From contig NZ_JHET01000003.1 of the NCBI RefSeq assembly GCF_000685355.1, positions 1 to 64,000 of the forward strand: a stretch of DNA of 64,000 nucleotides, in the 5' to 3' direction. The notes beneath the pieces are model-generated. The model was not told the origin of the DNA, did no database searches, and worked only from the letters and a program-made list of their open reading frames with translations. Source of the stretch: Microbacterium sp. CH12i. Lineage in GTDB: Bacteria > Actinomycetota > Actinomycetes > Actinomycetales > Microbacteriaceae. The translations under genes were made by a program, and so were the position numbers. Below, piece by piece: positions 49,885-59,629 of this stretch (the stretch's first letter is position 1; each line of letters opens with the position of its first letter).

Positions 49885-51051
49885 GTGGATCTGTACGAGT
49901 ACCAGGCACGAGACGTTTTCGAGAAGTACGGAGTGCCGGTCCTCGCCGGCATCGTCGCGGACACTCCTGAGGAGGTGAAAGCGGCAGCTGAGAAGCTCGG
50001 TGGCGTCGTCGTCGTCAAGGCACAGGTCAAGACTGGTGGTCGAGGTAAGGCCGGTGGCGTCAAGGTCGCCAAGAACCCTGAAGAGGCGTACGAGGCTGCG
50101 AAGGCGATCTTCGGTCTCGACATCAAGGGTCACATCGTCAAGCGCGTCATGGTCGCCGCAGGCGCACGTATCGCCGAGGAGTACTACTTCTCTGTGCTGC
50201 TTGACCGCGCGAACCGCTCGTACCTTTCGCTCTGCAGCGTCGAGGGCGGCATGGAGATCGAAGAGCTCGCAGTCGAGCGCCCTGAGGCGCTTGCCCGCAT
50301 CGAGGTCAACCCGCTGACCGGCATCGACAAGGCGAAGGCCGTCGAGATCGCCCGCGCAGCGAACTTCCCGGAAGACCTCATCGAGAAGGTCTCCGACGTG
50401 TTCGTGAAGCTCTACGACGTGTACAAGGGTGAGGATGCCACGCTCGTCGAGGTAAACCCGCTCGTTCGCACCGAAGACGGCGACATCGTCGCCCTCGACG
50501 GCAAGGTCACCCTTGACGAGAACGCTTCCGAGATTCGTCACCCCGAGCACGCAGCGCTCGAGGACAAGGATGCTGCTGACCCGCTCGAGGCCAAGGCCAA
50601 GGAGTCGGGACTGAACTACGTCAAGCTCGACGGCGAGGTCGGCATCATCGGCAACGGCGCAGGCCTTGTCATGTCGACGCTCGACGTCGTCGCTTACGCC
50701 GGTGAGAACCACAACGGTGTCAAGCCCGCCAACTTCCTCGACATCGGCGGCGGAGCATCGGCTGCGGTCATGGCCGCTGGCCTCGACGTCATCCTCGGCG
50801 ACCCGCAGGTCAAGAGCGTGTTCGTCAACGTCTTCGGTGGCATCACTGCCTGCGACGCCGTCGCGAACGGCATCAAGGGTGCCCTCGAGACGCTGGGAGA
50901 CACCGCCTCCAAGCCGCTCGTCGTGCGCCTCGATGGCAACCGTGTCGAAGAGGGTCGCGCGATCCTCGCCGAGTACGCCCACCCGCTCGTCACCCTCGCC
51001 GCCACCATGGACGAGGGCGCTGACAAGGCCGCCGCACTGGCGAACGCCTGA
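49885..51051 (+). CDS. sucC: Succinate-CoA ligase beta subunit
   Basis: The 388-residue subunit has an ATP-grasp fold ([26 protein letters not shown]). The C-terminal CoA-ligase part contains LDIGGGASA and [12 protein letters not shown]. It makes succinate and ATP or GTP from succinyl-CoA in the TCA cycle. The start is GTG 49885, 9 nt after GAAGGAAG. sucD follows after 18 bp. Confidence 0.96.
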   Translation: MDLYEYQARDVFEKYGVPVLAGIVADTPEEVKAAAEKLGGVVVVKAQVKTGGRGKAGGVKVAKNPEEAYEAAKAIFGLDIKGHIVKRVMVAAGARIAEEYYFSVLLDRANRSYLSLCSVEGGMEIEELAVERPEALARIEVNPLTGIDKAKAVEIARAANFPEDLIEKVSDVFVKLYDVYKGEDATLVEVNPLVRTEDGDIVALDGKVTLDENASEIRHPEHAALEDKDAADPLEAKAKESGLNYVKLDGEVGIIGNGAGLVMSTLDVVAYAGENHNGVKPANFLDIGGGASAAVMAAGLDVILGDPQVKSVFVNVFGGITACDAVANGIKGALETLGDTASKPLVVRLDGNRVEEGRAILAEYAHPLVTLAATMDEGADKAAALANA

Positions 51052-51069
51052 GACAGAAGGATTAGAGAT

Positions 51070-51972
51070 ATGTCGATCTTCCTGAACAAGGATTCCAAAG
51101 TCATCGTCCAGGGCATCACCGGCGGCGAGGGCACCAAGCACACTGCCCTCATGCTGAAGGCTGGCACCCAGGTCGTCGGTGGCGTCAACGCTCGCAAGGC
51201 CGGCACCGCCGTCTCGCACACGGACAAGGACGGCAACGCCGTTGAACTGCCCGTCTTCGCTTCGGTCGCCGAAGCCATGAAAGAGACCGGCGCTGACGTG
51301 TCGATCGCTTTCGTTCCTGGCGCCTTCACGAAGGATGCCATGATCGAGGCGATTGACGCCGAGATCCCGCTGCTCGTCGTTATCACCGAGGGCGTTCCCG
51401 TCGGTGACAGCGCTGAGGCATGGGCCTACGCGCAGAGCAAGGGCAACAAGACCCGCATCATCGGCCCGAACTGCCCCGGCATCATCACGCCCGGTGAGGC
51501 GCTCGTCGGCATCACCCCGGCGAACATCACCGGCAAGGGCCCGATCGGCCTCGTCTCGAAGTCGGGCACACTGACCTACCAGATGATGTTTGAGCTCCGC
51601 GATCTCGGATTCTCGACCGCCATCGGCATCGGCGGCGACCCGGTCATCGGCACCACGCACATCGACGCGCTTGCGGCATTCGAGGCTGACCCTGAGACCA
51701 AGGCCATCGTCATGATCGGTGAGATCGGTGGCGACGCTGAAGAGCGCGCGGCCGAGTACATCAAGGCGCACGTGACGAAGCCGGTCGTCGGCTACGTCGC
51801 AGGCTTCACGGCTCCCGAGGGCAAGACCATGGGCCACGCTGGCGCCATCGTCTCCGGCTCTGCGGGCACCGCTCAGGCGAAGAAGGAAGCTCTAGAGGCC
51901 GCTGGCGTCAAGGTCGGCAAGACCCCGTCCGAGACTGCAGACCTCATGCGCGAGATCATCGAAGCGCTGTAA
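51070..51972 (+). CDS. sucD: Succinate-CoA ligase alpha subunit
   Basis: The 300-residue subunit has a CoA-binding Rossmann fold ([23 protein letters not shown]). It also carries the phospho-histidine loop [14 protein letters not shown], with the catalytic His that carries the phosphoryl group. The ribosome site AGAAGGA is 11-17 nt upstream. It is co-transcribed with sucC and followed by a double terminator. Confidence 0.96.
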   Translation: MSIFLNKDSKVIVQGITGGEGTKHTALMLKAGTQVVGGVNARKAGTAVSHTDKDGNAVELPVFASVAEAMKETGADVSIAFVPGAFTKDAMIEAIDAEIPLLVVITEGVPVGDSAEAWAYAQSKGNKTRIIGPNCPGIITPGEALVGITPANITGKGPIGLVSKSGTLTYQMMFELRDLGFSTAIGIGGDPVIGTTHIDALAAFEADPETKAIVMIGEIGGDAEERAAEYIKAHVTKPVVGYVAGFTAPEGKTMGHAGAIVSGSAGTAQAKKEALEAAGVKVGKTPSETADLMREIIEAL

Positions 51973-51987
51973 CACCTGTCTTCGACG

Positions 51988-52017
51988 GTGGGCCCCGGGC
52001 GTCAGCCCGGGGCCCAC
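51988..52017. terminator. First hairpin after sucD
   Basis: A perfect 13-bp GC-rich stem with a 4-nt loop lies 15 bp after the sucD stop. Confidence 0.85.
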
Positions 52018-52028
52018 ACCTGTTAACG

Positions 52029-52064
52029 ACGGTGGGGCGGATGCCGCAGCATCCGCCCCACCGT
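52029..52064. terminator. Second, bidirectional hairpin between sucD and the NCS2 permease
   Basis: A perfect 16-bp stem with loop CGCA contains the inner pair GGATGC/GCATCC and ends 10 bp before the convergent permease stop. Confidence 0.88.
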
Positions 52065-52074
52065 ATAAAGCGTC

Positions 52075-53499
52075 CTAGACGCCGAGGCCCAACAGCGTCT
52101 CGATCGGCCCGCGTGCGAAGAACAGCACGAAGCCGAAGCCGACGATCCACAGCAGCGGGTGGATGGTCTTCGCCTTGCCAGACAGTGCATTCACGACGAT
52201 CCAGCTGACGAAGCCTGCACCGATTCCATTCGCGATCGAGTAGGTCATCGGCATCACCGTGGCGGTGAGGAACACCGGCAGCAGCACGCGGAAGTCGCTG
52301 AAGTCGATGTTCTTGATCTGGGCCAGCATCATCGCGCCGACCAGCACGAGAGCTGCCGCAGCGACCGCACCGGGAACAATCGATGCGAGCGGCGTGAAGA
52401 ACATTGCGAGCAAGAACAGCAGCCCAGTGATCACGGTGGCAAAGCCCGTGCGTGCGCCCTCACCGATGCCGGAGCCCGACTCGACGAACACTGTCGCCGA
52501 CGACGACGACGTGCCACCGCCGACGATCGCGCCGACACCCTCGACGATCAGCGCCGACTTGATGCGGGGGAAATCGCCCTTCTTGTCTGCGAGTCCGGCC
52601 TCATTCGCGAGGCCCGTCATCGTGCCCATCGCGTCGAAGAAGTTCGAGAACACCAGCGTGAACACGAACATGACCAGCGCGACGACGCCGACCTTTGAGA
52701 CGTCGAAACCGAAGTCGACGGCGCCGATGAGGCTCAGGTCGGGCAGGCTCATGATGCCGCCAGCGAAACCGAAGTCGAGCCCGAACGGCCAGATGAGGTT
52801 TGCGATCGCGGCGAGGATGGTGCCGCCGACGAGCGCGATGAGTAGCGCACCCTTGAGGCGCAGCGAGATGAGCACGCCGCCGAGGAGCAGGGTGATCACA
52901 AACAGCAGCGTCGGGAGGGTGGCGACAGAGCCGCCGATACCCAGATCAACCGGCGGGGACGGGTTACCGGTTGCGGTCACGAACCCGGCGTTCACGAAGC
53001 CGATGAACGCGATGAACAGGCCGATTCCAACAGTGATCGCGAGCTTGAGCTGCACAGGGACGGCGTCGAAGATCATCTTCCGAAGCCCGGTGGCAGCCAG
53101 CAGCACGATGACGACACCGTTGATCACGACGAGCGCCATGGCCTCGGGCCACGTGACAGAGCCGACCACGGTGAACGCGACGAACGCGTTGATACCGAGG
53201 CCAGCGGCAAAAGCAAACGGCAGTCGGGTGATGATGCCGAACAGCAACGTCATCACACCGGCGGCGAGCGCAGTAGCCGCAGCGACCGCGGGTGCCGACA
53301 GTGTATTTCCGTCGATGTCTGGCGTACTCAGAATCAGTGGGTTGAGGATCACGATGTAGGCCATCGTGACGAATGTCACGACACCACCGCGGATCTCAGT
53401 ACCTATGGTCGAGCCGCGCTTGCTGATCTCGAAGAAGCGATCCAGCGCGTTCTTCGGCTCAGCAGAGTGCGTTGTTGTGGACGAGGGGGCAGTAGTCAT
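52075..53499 (-). CDS. NCS2-family purine permease (AzgA-like)
   Basis: The 474-residue transporter has about 13-14 helices. It carries family motifs IGTEIRGGVVTFVTMAYIVI (N-terminus), FAAGLGINAFVAF and SSSSATVFVESGSGIGEGARTG, which match the AzgA adenine/guanine/hypoxanthine branch. It imports purine bases with protons, which fits the purine genes in this window. It converges with sucCD. Confidence 0.92.
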   Translation of the reverse strand: MTTAPSSTTTHSAEPKNALDRFFEISKRGSTIGTEIRGGVVTFVTMAYIVILNPLILSTPDIDGNTLSAPAVAAATALAAGVMTLLFGIITRLPFAFAAGLGINAFVAFTVVGSVTWPEAMALVVINGVVIVLLAATGLRKMIFDAVPVQLKLAITVGIGLFIAFIGFVNAGFVTATGNPSPPVDLGIGGSVATLPTLLFVITLLLGGVLISLRLKGALLIALVGGTILAAIANLIWPFGLDFGFAGGIMSLPDLSLIGAVDFGFDVSKVGVVALVMFVFTLVFSNFFDAMGTMTGLANEAGLADKKGDFPRIKSALIVEGVGAIVGGGTSSSSATVFVESGSGIGEGARTGFATVITGLLFLLAMFFTPLASIVPGAVAAAALVLVGAMMLAQIKNIDFSDFRVLLPVFLTATVMPMTYSIANGIGAGFVSWIVVNALSGKAKTIHPLLWIVGFGFVLFFARGPIETLLGLGV

Positions 53500-53591
53500 C
53501 GGGGGACCTCCGTTGGAGACAATATCGTGTCTGGTAACGTCACGCGCGCCACCACAAGGCAGTCAGGTTCTCGTCGTAGTCTCGTTGAGAC

Positions 53592-54977
53592 ATGCAACGC
53601 CTCCTCGTCGCGATCCTTGCCGCCGTCGACGCTGCCATCGCGGCGGCCGTCGGCCTCGTCGTGCTGCTCGCCCCGCTCACCCTTCTCTGGACTCTCGCGT
53701 TTGGCGTTACGGCCGATTGGGGATCACTTTGGCCGGTCACTGGAACCCTGTGGCAGTTCGGTCATGGCGTGCCGGTGGACATCGCAATCGCGGATGACGT
53801 CCTGATCGCGGTCGGTATTTCACCGGATGCCGCGCACTTCACTCTCTCGCTCACACCGCTCGCGTTCCTCGTGTTCACGCTGCTGTTCGCGGGTCGTTCT
53901 GGTACCAGGGCCGCGCGGTCGGGAGCGTGGTTGCTCGGCGTCTGCGCTGGTGTGCTCACTTTCACCGTCATCACCGTGGGTGTCGCCCTCAGTGCGCACA
54001 TGGATGCTGCCCAGGTGCCGCTGTGGCTCGCGATTCTGCTTCCGTCCGCCGTCTATCTCGTTGGTGCTCTCTGCGGCGCTGTGCGCTACGCCTGGCATGA
54101 AGGCGATGGTGGCCTCATCGACCGCCTCCACGACGTCGTTGATAGCTGGGGCGAATGGGGAGTCGTCCCGACAGAAGTCGTGCGCGGCACAGCCGTCGTG
54201 ATCGTCGCGCTCACCGGCATCGCCGGGCTCGCTGTCGCGCTGATGGTCGCGCTTCGCGGGGGAGAGGTGGTGGCGCTGTTCGAGGCCGCACGGGTCGATG
54301 CCACCGGCGCCGCAGTGCTCACGCTCGGACACCTCGCCTACCTGCCCACGTTGCTCGTATGGGCGGTGGCGTGGATCGCGGGTCCAGGATTCTCGGTCGG
54401 CGCGGGCACGGCGGTTTCGCCCGCTGGCACGCAGCTCGGTGTGGTGCCCGGCATCCCCGTACTCGGGCTACTGCCAGAGAACAGCTCGATCTGGATGCTG
54501 ATCGTCGTGCTGCTTCCGGTCGCCGCCGGTGCATTCGCCGGATGGATTGTGCGCTCACGGCTCGTCTGGGCGGATGCTGCTCACACGCTCGCTCCGCGCG
54601 CAGTAATCACCGTCGGTATTGCGCTGCTCAGCGCTGGGATCACTGCGATCGCTTCGGTGCTGGCATCCGGATCGATCGGACCGGGCCGTCTCGCAGAAGT
54701 CGGTCCGCACGTGGGATGGGTATCGCTCGCCATCGGCGTCGAAGTGATGGTGGGCGCCGCCGTGCTGCTGCTCGCGCCGCGGCACCGCGATGAGCTCGCG
54801 GAGGAACGAACCGACCGTTGGGTCGCCGAAATGGGTGCCTCGCCGTTGGTGGATGCCGGCATCCCGGCCTTCGCGCTGACACCTGACCCCGCGGATCCCG
54901 CCAGCGACGCGAACGACACGATGCCGCTGGACGACCACGGCTTCTTCGGGGACGGCCACACCGCCTCGCCCCGCTAG
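53592..54977 (+). CDS. DUF6350 multi-helix membrane protein
   Basis: The 461-residue protein has about ten hydrophobic segments (AILAAVDAAIAAAVGLVVLLAPL to WVSLAIGVEVMVGAAVLLLAP) and an acidic soluble tail (PADPASDANDTMPLDDHGFF). The pattern matches the actinobacterial DUF6350 family, which is found upstream of purN. The function is not established. Its TAG stop (54975-54977) forms the first half of the -10 box of purN. Confidence 0.85.
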   Translation: MQRLLVAILAAVDAAIAAAVGLVVLLAPLTLLWTLAFGVTADWGSLWPVTGTLWQFGHGVPVDIAIADDVLIAVGISPDAAHFTLSLTPLAFLVFTLLFAGRSGTRAARSGAWLLGVCAGVLTFTVITVGVALSAHMDAAQVPLWLAILLPSAVYLVGALCGAVRYAWHEGDGGLIDRLHDVVDSWGEWGVVPTEVVRGTAVVIVALTGIAGLAVALMVALRGGEVVALFEAARVDATGAAVLTLGHLAYLPTLLVWAVAWIAGPGFSVGAGTAVSPAGTQLGVVPGIPVLGLLPENSSIWMLIVVLLPVAAGAFAGWIVRSRLVWADAAHTLAPRAVITVGIALLSAGITAIASVLASGSIGPGRLAEVGPHVGWVSLAIGVEVMVGAAVLLLAPRHRDELAEERTDRWVAEMGASPLVDAGIPAFALTPDPADPASDANDTMPLDDHGFFGDGHTASPR

Positions 54978-54980
54978 ACT
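54975..54980 (+). promoter_or_regulatory. -10 box TAGACT before purN, overlapping a stop codon
   Basis: TAGACT begins with the stop codon of the DUF6350 gene and ends 6 nt before GTG 54987. It would give a leaderless purN transcript in addition to read-through from upstream. Confidence 0.5.
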
Positions 54981-54986
54981 GGCCGG

Positions 54987-55568
54987 GTGCTCACGGTCGC
55001 CGTTCTCATCTCGGGCACCGGCTCGAACCTCCGCGCTCTTCTGGAAGCAGCTAGCCATCCCGACTTCCCCGCGCGGGTGGTCGTCGTCGGTGCTGATCGT
55101 GATGCCGAGGGACTCGCGCATGCCGAAGAATTCGGCATCCCCAGCTTCACCGTCCCGTGGCACGCGCACGAAAGCCGTGACGCGTGGGGCGAAGAGCTCG
55201 GTCGTCAGATCGACGTCTGGACGCCCGATCTCATCGTGCTCAGCGGACTGATGCGTCTGCTGCCGTCATCGCTGGTTTCGCGCTACGCGCCGCGGATCCT
55301 CAACACGCACCCCGCATACCTGCCGGAGTTTCCCGGTGCGCATGGCGTCCGCGACGCGCTCGCCGCCGGAGCCGAACAGACCGGAGCCAGCGTCATCGTC
55401 GTGGACGACGGCATCGATTCCGGCCCGATCCTCGCCCAAGAACGCGTGCCCGTGCACGCGGATGACACTGAGCACAGCCTGCACGAGCGCATCAAGCCCG
55501 TTGAACGGCGCTTGCTGATCGACGTCGTGCGTCGGATCGCTACCGGCGACCTCACACTCACACCCTGA
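54987..55568 (+). CDS. purN: Phosphoribosylglycinamide formyltransferase
   Basis: The 193-residue enzyme adds the first formyl group in purine synthesis using 10-formyl-THF. It reads [37 protein letters not shown] (catalytic Asn/His region) and [12 protein letters not shown] (catalytic Asp). It is complete. The GTG start lies 9 bp after the DUF6350 stop, and purH follows after 83 bp. Confidence 0.95.
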   Translation: MLTVAVLISGTGSNLRALLEAASHPDFPARVVVVGADRDAEGLAHAEEFGIPSFTVPWHAHESRDAWGEELGRQIDVWTPDLIVLSGLMRLLPSSLVSRYAPRILNTHPAYLPEFPGAHGVRDALAAGAEQTGASVIVVDDGIDSGPILAQERVPVHADDTEHSLHERIKPVERRLLIDVVRRIATGDLTLTP

Positions 55569-55651
55569 CATTGCCCACCTACTGACCCGCATCACGCACT
55601 CACAGGCACCACAGCTACTCACACCGCACGAATACCGCAGAAGGAGCTCCC

Positions 55652-57258
55652 ATGCAGGCCCCAGCCACGACTCGTCCCTTTACCGCGAACGCGACACTGT
55701 TCCGATCCGGCGCGCGCTCATCTCCGTCAGCGACAAGACCGGTCTGCTCGAGCTTGCGGCAGCACTCGCCGACACTGGCGTTGAGATAGTGTCGACGGGT
55801 TCGACGGCTGCGACCATCCGCGAGGCTGGCCACACGGTCACCGATGTTGCCTCCGTTACGGGTGTGGCCGAGATGCTCGACGGTCGTGTGAAGACTCTGC
55901 ACCCCAGCATCCACGGCGGTCTGCTCGCCGATCTGCGTCTTGAGGATCACGAGCGCCAGCTCAGTGAACTGGGAATCTCACCGTTCGAACTCGTCGTCGT
56001 GAACCTGTACCCGTTCGTCGAGACGGTCGCATCCGGTGCGACCGGCGATGACGTCGTCGAGCAGATCGACATCGGGGGCCCGGCGATGGTGCGCGCCGCG
56101 GCGAAGAACCACGCCAACGTCGCCATCGTCGTCTCGCCAGAGTCATACTCGTCGATCATCGACGCGGTCGCCGCCGGCGGCACCACACTCTCCCAGCGGC
56201 GGGAGCTCGCCGCCCGCGCATTCGCGCACACTTCGTCCTATGACACCGCCGTGGCAGCGTGGTTTGCAGAGGGAACCCTCAACGACGGCGGCGAGTTGCC
56301 CGAGCACCTGACGATCAAGGCCGAGCGTATTTCGACCCTGCGTTACGGCGAGAACGCTCACCAGCGCGGTGCGATCTACACGCGCCTCGGCGGACACGGC
56401 ATCGCCCAAGCCGTTCAGCTGCAGGGCAAAGAGATGTCGTACAACAACTACGTCGACGCGGATGCTGCGCTCAGGGCCGCCTTCGACATGGTGCTGCCGG
56501 CCGTGGCCATCGTGAAGCACGCCAACCCCTGTGGCATCGCAACGACCGCCCCGAACGCCCTCGACCCGATCGCCAGTGCGCACTTGCGTGCACACGAGTG
56601 CGACCCGGTGTCGGCGTACGGCGGAGTCATCGCCACCAACGGCACTGTCACGCTGAAGATGGCCGAGAACCTGAAGGACATCTTCACAGAGGTCATCGTC
56701 GCGCCGTCGTTCGAGCCGGCCGCTCTCGAGGTGTTCAAGGCGAAGAAGAACCTGCGTCTGCTGCAGCTGCCAGACGACTGGCGCCAGGAAGAGATGGACG
56801 TGCGGCTGGTCTCCGGCGGGCTGCTGCTGCAAGATTCCGATCGCTTCCCCGACGACATCGATTCTGTCGCGAACAAATGGGAACTTGTCACGGGCGAGCG
56901 CCCCAACGACGAAGACATGTCAGATCTCATCTTCGCGTGGAAGGCCTGCCGTGCGGTGAAATCCAATGCCATCGTGCTGGCCAAGGGCAAAGCCACGGTC
57001 GGTATCGGTATGGGCCAGGTCAACCGCGTCGACTCGTGCCGCCTCGCGGTAGAGCGAGCGGGGGAGCGTGCAGCGGGCTCGGTCGCGGCATCCGACGCCT
57101 TCTTCCCGTTCGCGGACGGCCCCCAGGTGCTGCTTGACGCGGGCATCGCGACCATCATCCAGCCCGGTGGATCGGTGCGCGATGACGAGGTCATCGCGGC
57201 GGCAAAGGCTGCCGGTGTGACGATGTTCTTCACTGGGGAGCGCCACTTCTTCCACTGA
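55652..57258 (+). CDS. purH: Bifunctional AICAR transformylase/IMP cyclohydrolase, frameshifted near 55681
   Basis: PurH carries out the last two steps to IMP. The start ATG 55652 has AAGGAG upstream. After ten codons the frame breaks in a T-run at about 55681; a fourth T gives [24 protein letters not shown]. The IMP cyclohydrolase part ([24 protein letters not shown]) and the transformylase part ([25 protein letters not shown]) are intact to TGA 57258. The restored length is about 535 residues, normal for the family. Without the correction only an internal GTG at 55789 would start the frame, losing the first strand of the MGS-like fold. Confidence 0.93.
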
Positions 57259-57327
57259 GTGGTGCACACCCACTGTCATGTCCGATTTCCGCGAGCCAGC
57301 GGCTATCGGACGTGTCAGAGTGGAGAC

Positions 57328-58847
57328 ATGACCTTCCCCACGATGAGCTTCGACGAGCGATACGGTGCGATCGACGCACGCGATATCCGCTTCGACGGAC
57401 AGTTCGTGACGGCCGTCCACACCACCGGCATCTACTGTCGTCCCTCGTGTCCGGCGCGCACGCCGAAACGCGAGAACGTCAGTTTCTATCCGACCAGCGC
57501 CGCCGCTCACGAGGCCGGATTCCGTGCGTGCAAGCGTTGCCTGCCTGAGGCTGCGCCCGGATCGCCCGCCTGGGACCTCCGCGGAGACACCGCGGCACGC
57601 GCCATGCGCCTCATCGCCGACGGCGTCGTCGAACGCGAGGGCGTGGGCGGTCTCGCTGCGCGCCTGGGGTACTCGTCGCGACATCTGACGCGGCTGCTCT
57701 CTACCGAGCTCGGCGCCGGACCCTTGGCTCTCGCGCGCGCTCACCGTGCGCACAACGCGCGGATGCTGCTTGTCGGCACAGATCTCGCGATCTCTGACAT
57801 TGCCTTCTCGGCAGGGTTCGCCAGCATCCGCCAGTGCAACGACACGATCCGCGAGGTATTCGGGCTGACACCGAGCGAGGTGCGCGCACGCCGGCGCTCT
57901 TCGATCGCCAGCGGAGCGGCCGGTGACGCGCTGCCCCCGGGGACTATCGACCTGATCCTGCCGCACCGCGAGCCGATGGATGCCGTGGGCATCTTCACCT
58001 GGATGGCCGCACGTGCCCTTCCTGGCGTCGAGAGCGTTACCGCGAGCTCATTCGCCAGGCACCTGCGCATGCCGGGCGGGCCAGCGTGGTTCGAAGTGCG
58101 TCAAGACGCCGCCGCGCGGTTGCGCCTGCGCGCTCGAGTCACCCATCTCGGTGACCTTGCCCCGCTCGTCGCCACTGCGCGTCGCATCTTCGATCTGGAT
58201 GCCGACCCCGTCGCCGTCGACGCCGCACTGTCGTCACACCCGCAGCTGGCTCCGCTCGTCGCGCTGACGCCCGGCATCCGCGTGCCAGGCGCCGCCGACC
58301 CGCACGAGATGCTTATCCGCGCCATGGTCGGCCAGCAGATCACCGTTGCTGCCGCGCGCACCTCGCTCACCGCGTTGGCTGAAGCGCTGGGGGAGCGCGT
58401 GGACGATGGGCATCTGTTTCCGACAATGCTGGCGATTGCTGAGCACGGCGCCGAGGTGCTTCGCGGTCCAGCTGCCCGGATCCGCGCGATCACGGGGGCT
58501 GCGGCTGCGCTCGCCGACGCACGCTCACCCTCACCGTCGGAGACGACCGCCTCGAGCAACGCAATGCCCTCCTGGCTATGCCGGGTATCGGACCGTGGAC
58601 GGCCGATTACGTGCGCATGCGCGTGATCGGCGACCCCGATGTCTTCCTCCCCGGCGACGTTGCTGTGCGCGCCGGGGCTGGGGCTGCCGGCATTCCCGCC
58701 GAACCTGCGCCGCTCACCGCATGGGCAGAACGCACCGCCCCGTGGCGCAGCTATTTCACTGCACACCTCTGGCGCGCAGCACCCGTACGCGCCGCACGAT
58801 CCCCGCGCACCTCGAAACGAACGACGATCACGAAGGACCTCGCATGA
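57328..58847 (+). CDS. Ada-type regulator fused to AlkA DNA glycosylase, frameshifted near 58519
   Basis: The order of domains is: Ada Zn/methyl-acceptor domain ([20 protein letters not shown] and CKRCLP, four Cys), AraC-type helix-turn-helix ([33 protein letters not shown]), and an AlkA-like 3-methyladenine glycosylase. The frame breaks at about 58519. One added G gives [20 protein letters not shown] and leads into the helix-hairpin-helix [14 protein letters not shown]. The restored length is about 506 residues. The start ATG 57328 has GGAGA upstream. It senses and repairs alkylated DNA. Its stop overlaps the ogt start (ATGA), so the two repair genes form an operon. Confidence 0.92.
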
Positions 58848-59338
58848 CCGCTCTCATCCAGACCCTCGACACTCCTGATGGCGCATTCACGCTCCTGGTC
58901 GACGCCGAACAGCGGGTGCTGGCATCCGGTTGGACGGCCGACCATCTCGCGATTCTTGAACGGCTTGCGGCGTCGTTGCGCCCGACAGATATCCGCGAGG
59001 GCGAGACGGATGCCGCGTCTGCTGTCATTGCGTATTACGACGGCGACATTGCGGCGATCGACAGCGTGCCCGTGCACCAGTCCGGCACGCCATTGCAACG
59101 CGAAGGGTGGACGGCGCTTCGCCGCATCACCGCGGGCGAGCCGCTGACGTACACGTCTTTCGCCGCGGAACTTGGCAATCCGCGAGCCGTTCGTGCCGCG
59201 GCATCCATCTGCGCGCGCAACGCACCCGCGCTGTTCGTCCCGTGCCATCGTGTGCTGCGTAGCGACGGCTCGCTCGGCGGCTTTGCCTGGGGCCTGCCCG
59301 TCAAGGAATCTCTGCTCGCACGCGAAGCGGCGGTCTGA
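58844..59338 (+). CDS. ogt: Methylated-DNA-protein cysteine methyltransferase
   Basis: The 164-residue protein takes methyl groups from O6-methylguanine. The active-site motif is [20 protein letters not shown] with the acceptor cysteine, and the DNA-binding helix-turn-helix ([18 protein letters not shown]) precedes it. It is coupled to the Ada-AlkA gene by a 4-nt overlap. Confidence 0.95.
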   Translation: MTALIQTLDTPDGAFTLLVDAEQRVLASGWTADHLAILERLAASLRPTDIREGETDAASAVIAYYDGDIAAIDSVPVHQSGTPLQREGWTALRRITAGEPLTYTSFAAELGNPRAVRAAASICARNAPALFVPCHRVLRSDGSLGGFAWGLPVKESLLAREAAV

Positions 59339-59365
59339 GCCCACGAATCGCCGAGGGAATGCCAC

Positions 59366-59395
59366 TTGCCTTCAGCGGGTTCGCAGCAATAGGCT
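59366..59395 (+). promoter_or_regulatory. Promoter of the ABC exporter leader
   Basis: TTGCCT (59366-59371) and TAGGCT (59390-59395) are separated by 18 bp, a good housekeeping-type promoter. It would start a leader of about 230 nt before the exporter genes. Confidence 0.6.
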
Positions 59396-59446
59396 GGAAG
59401 GCTGTCGCGCCAACCGGGCGATGAGGCCGAGCCTGAGGAGGACACC

Positions 59447-59509
59447 ATGATTTCGATCGCCGTCGCGCAGATCACCGTTCCTGGCTCGAACCCGGCACGC
59501 CTCGGGTAG
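59447..59509 (+). CDS. 20-residue leader peptide upstream of ABC exporter
   Basis: A short open frame with a strong ribosome site (GAGGAGG, 5 nt before the ATG) encodes MISIAVAQITVPGSNPARLG and stops at TAG. The strong site on such a short frame, the upstream promoter and the 120-nt untranslated stretch before the exporter suggest a regulatory leader peptide. A remnant of a longer gene is the alternative. Confidence 0.5.
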   Translation: MISIAVAQITVPGSNPARLG

Positions 59510-59629
59510 CGCACTCCGCAACCGGCGCCACGAACCCCGCATCACGCACCCGCGCCACGAACCACCGCGCACCGCATAGAGCGGTCGCGCCCGCCTCAGC
59601 CCTTCCGCTTCGAAACTCGTCTGAGAGTC
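59510..59629 (+). other. Leader region between the peptide and ABC exporter
   Basis: This stretch has two near-copies of CGCGCCACGAACC-like sequence (59525-59540 and 59550-59565 region) and no convincing terminator stem by eye. No gene is seen. Confidence 0.35.

Noticed and set aside
49801..51837. Long - strand open frame (678 codons) opposite sucC/sucD
   Set aside because: It is a shadow of two clearly conserved genes, caused by high GC at third positions, and its protein has no domain signs.
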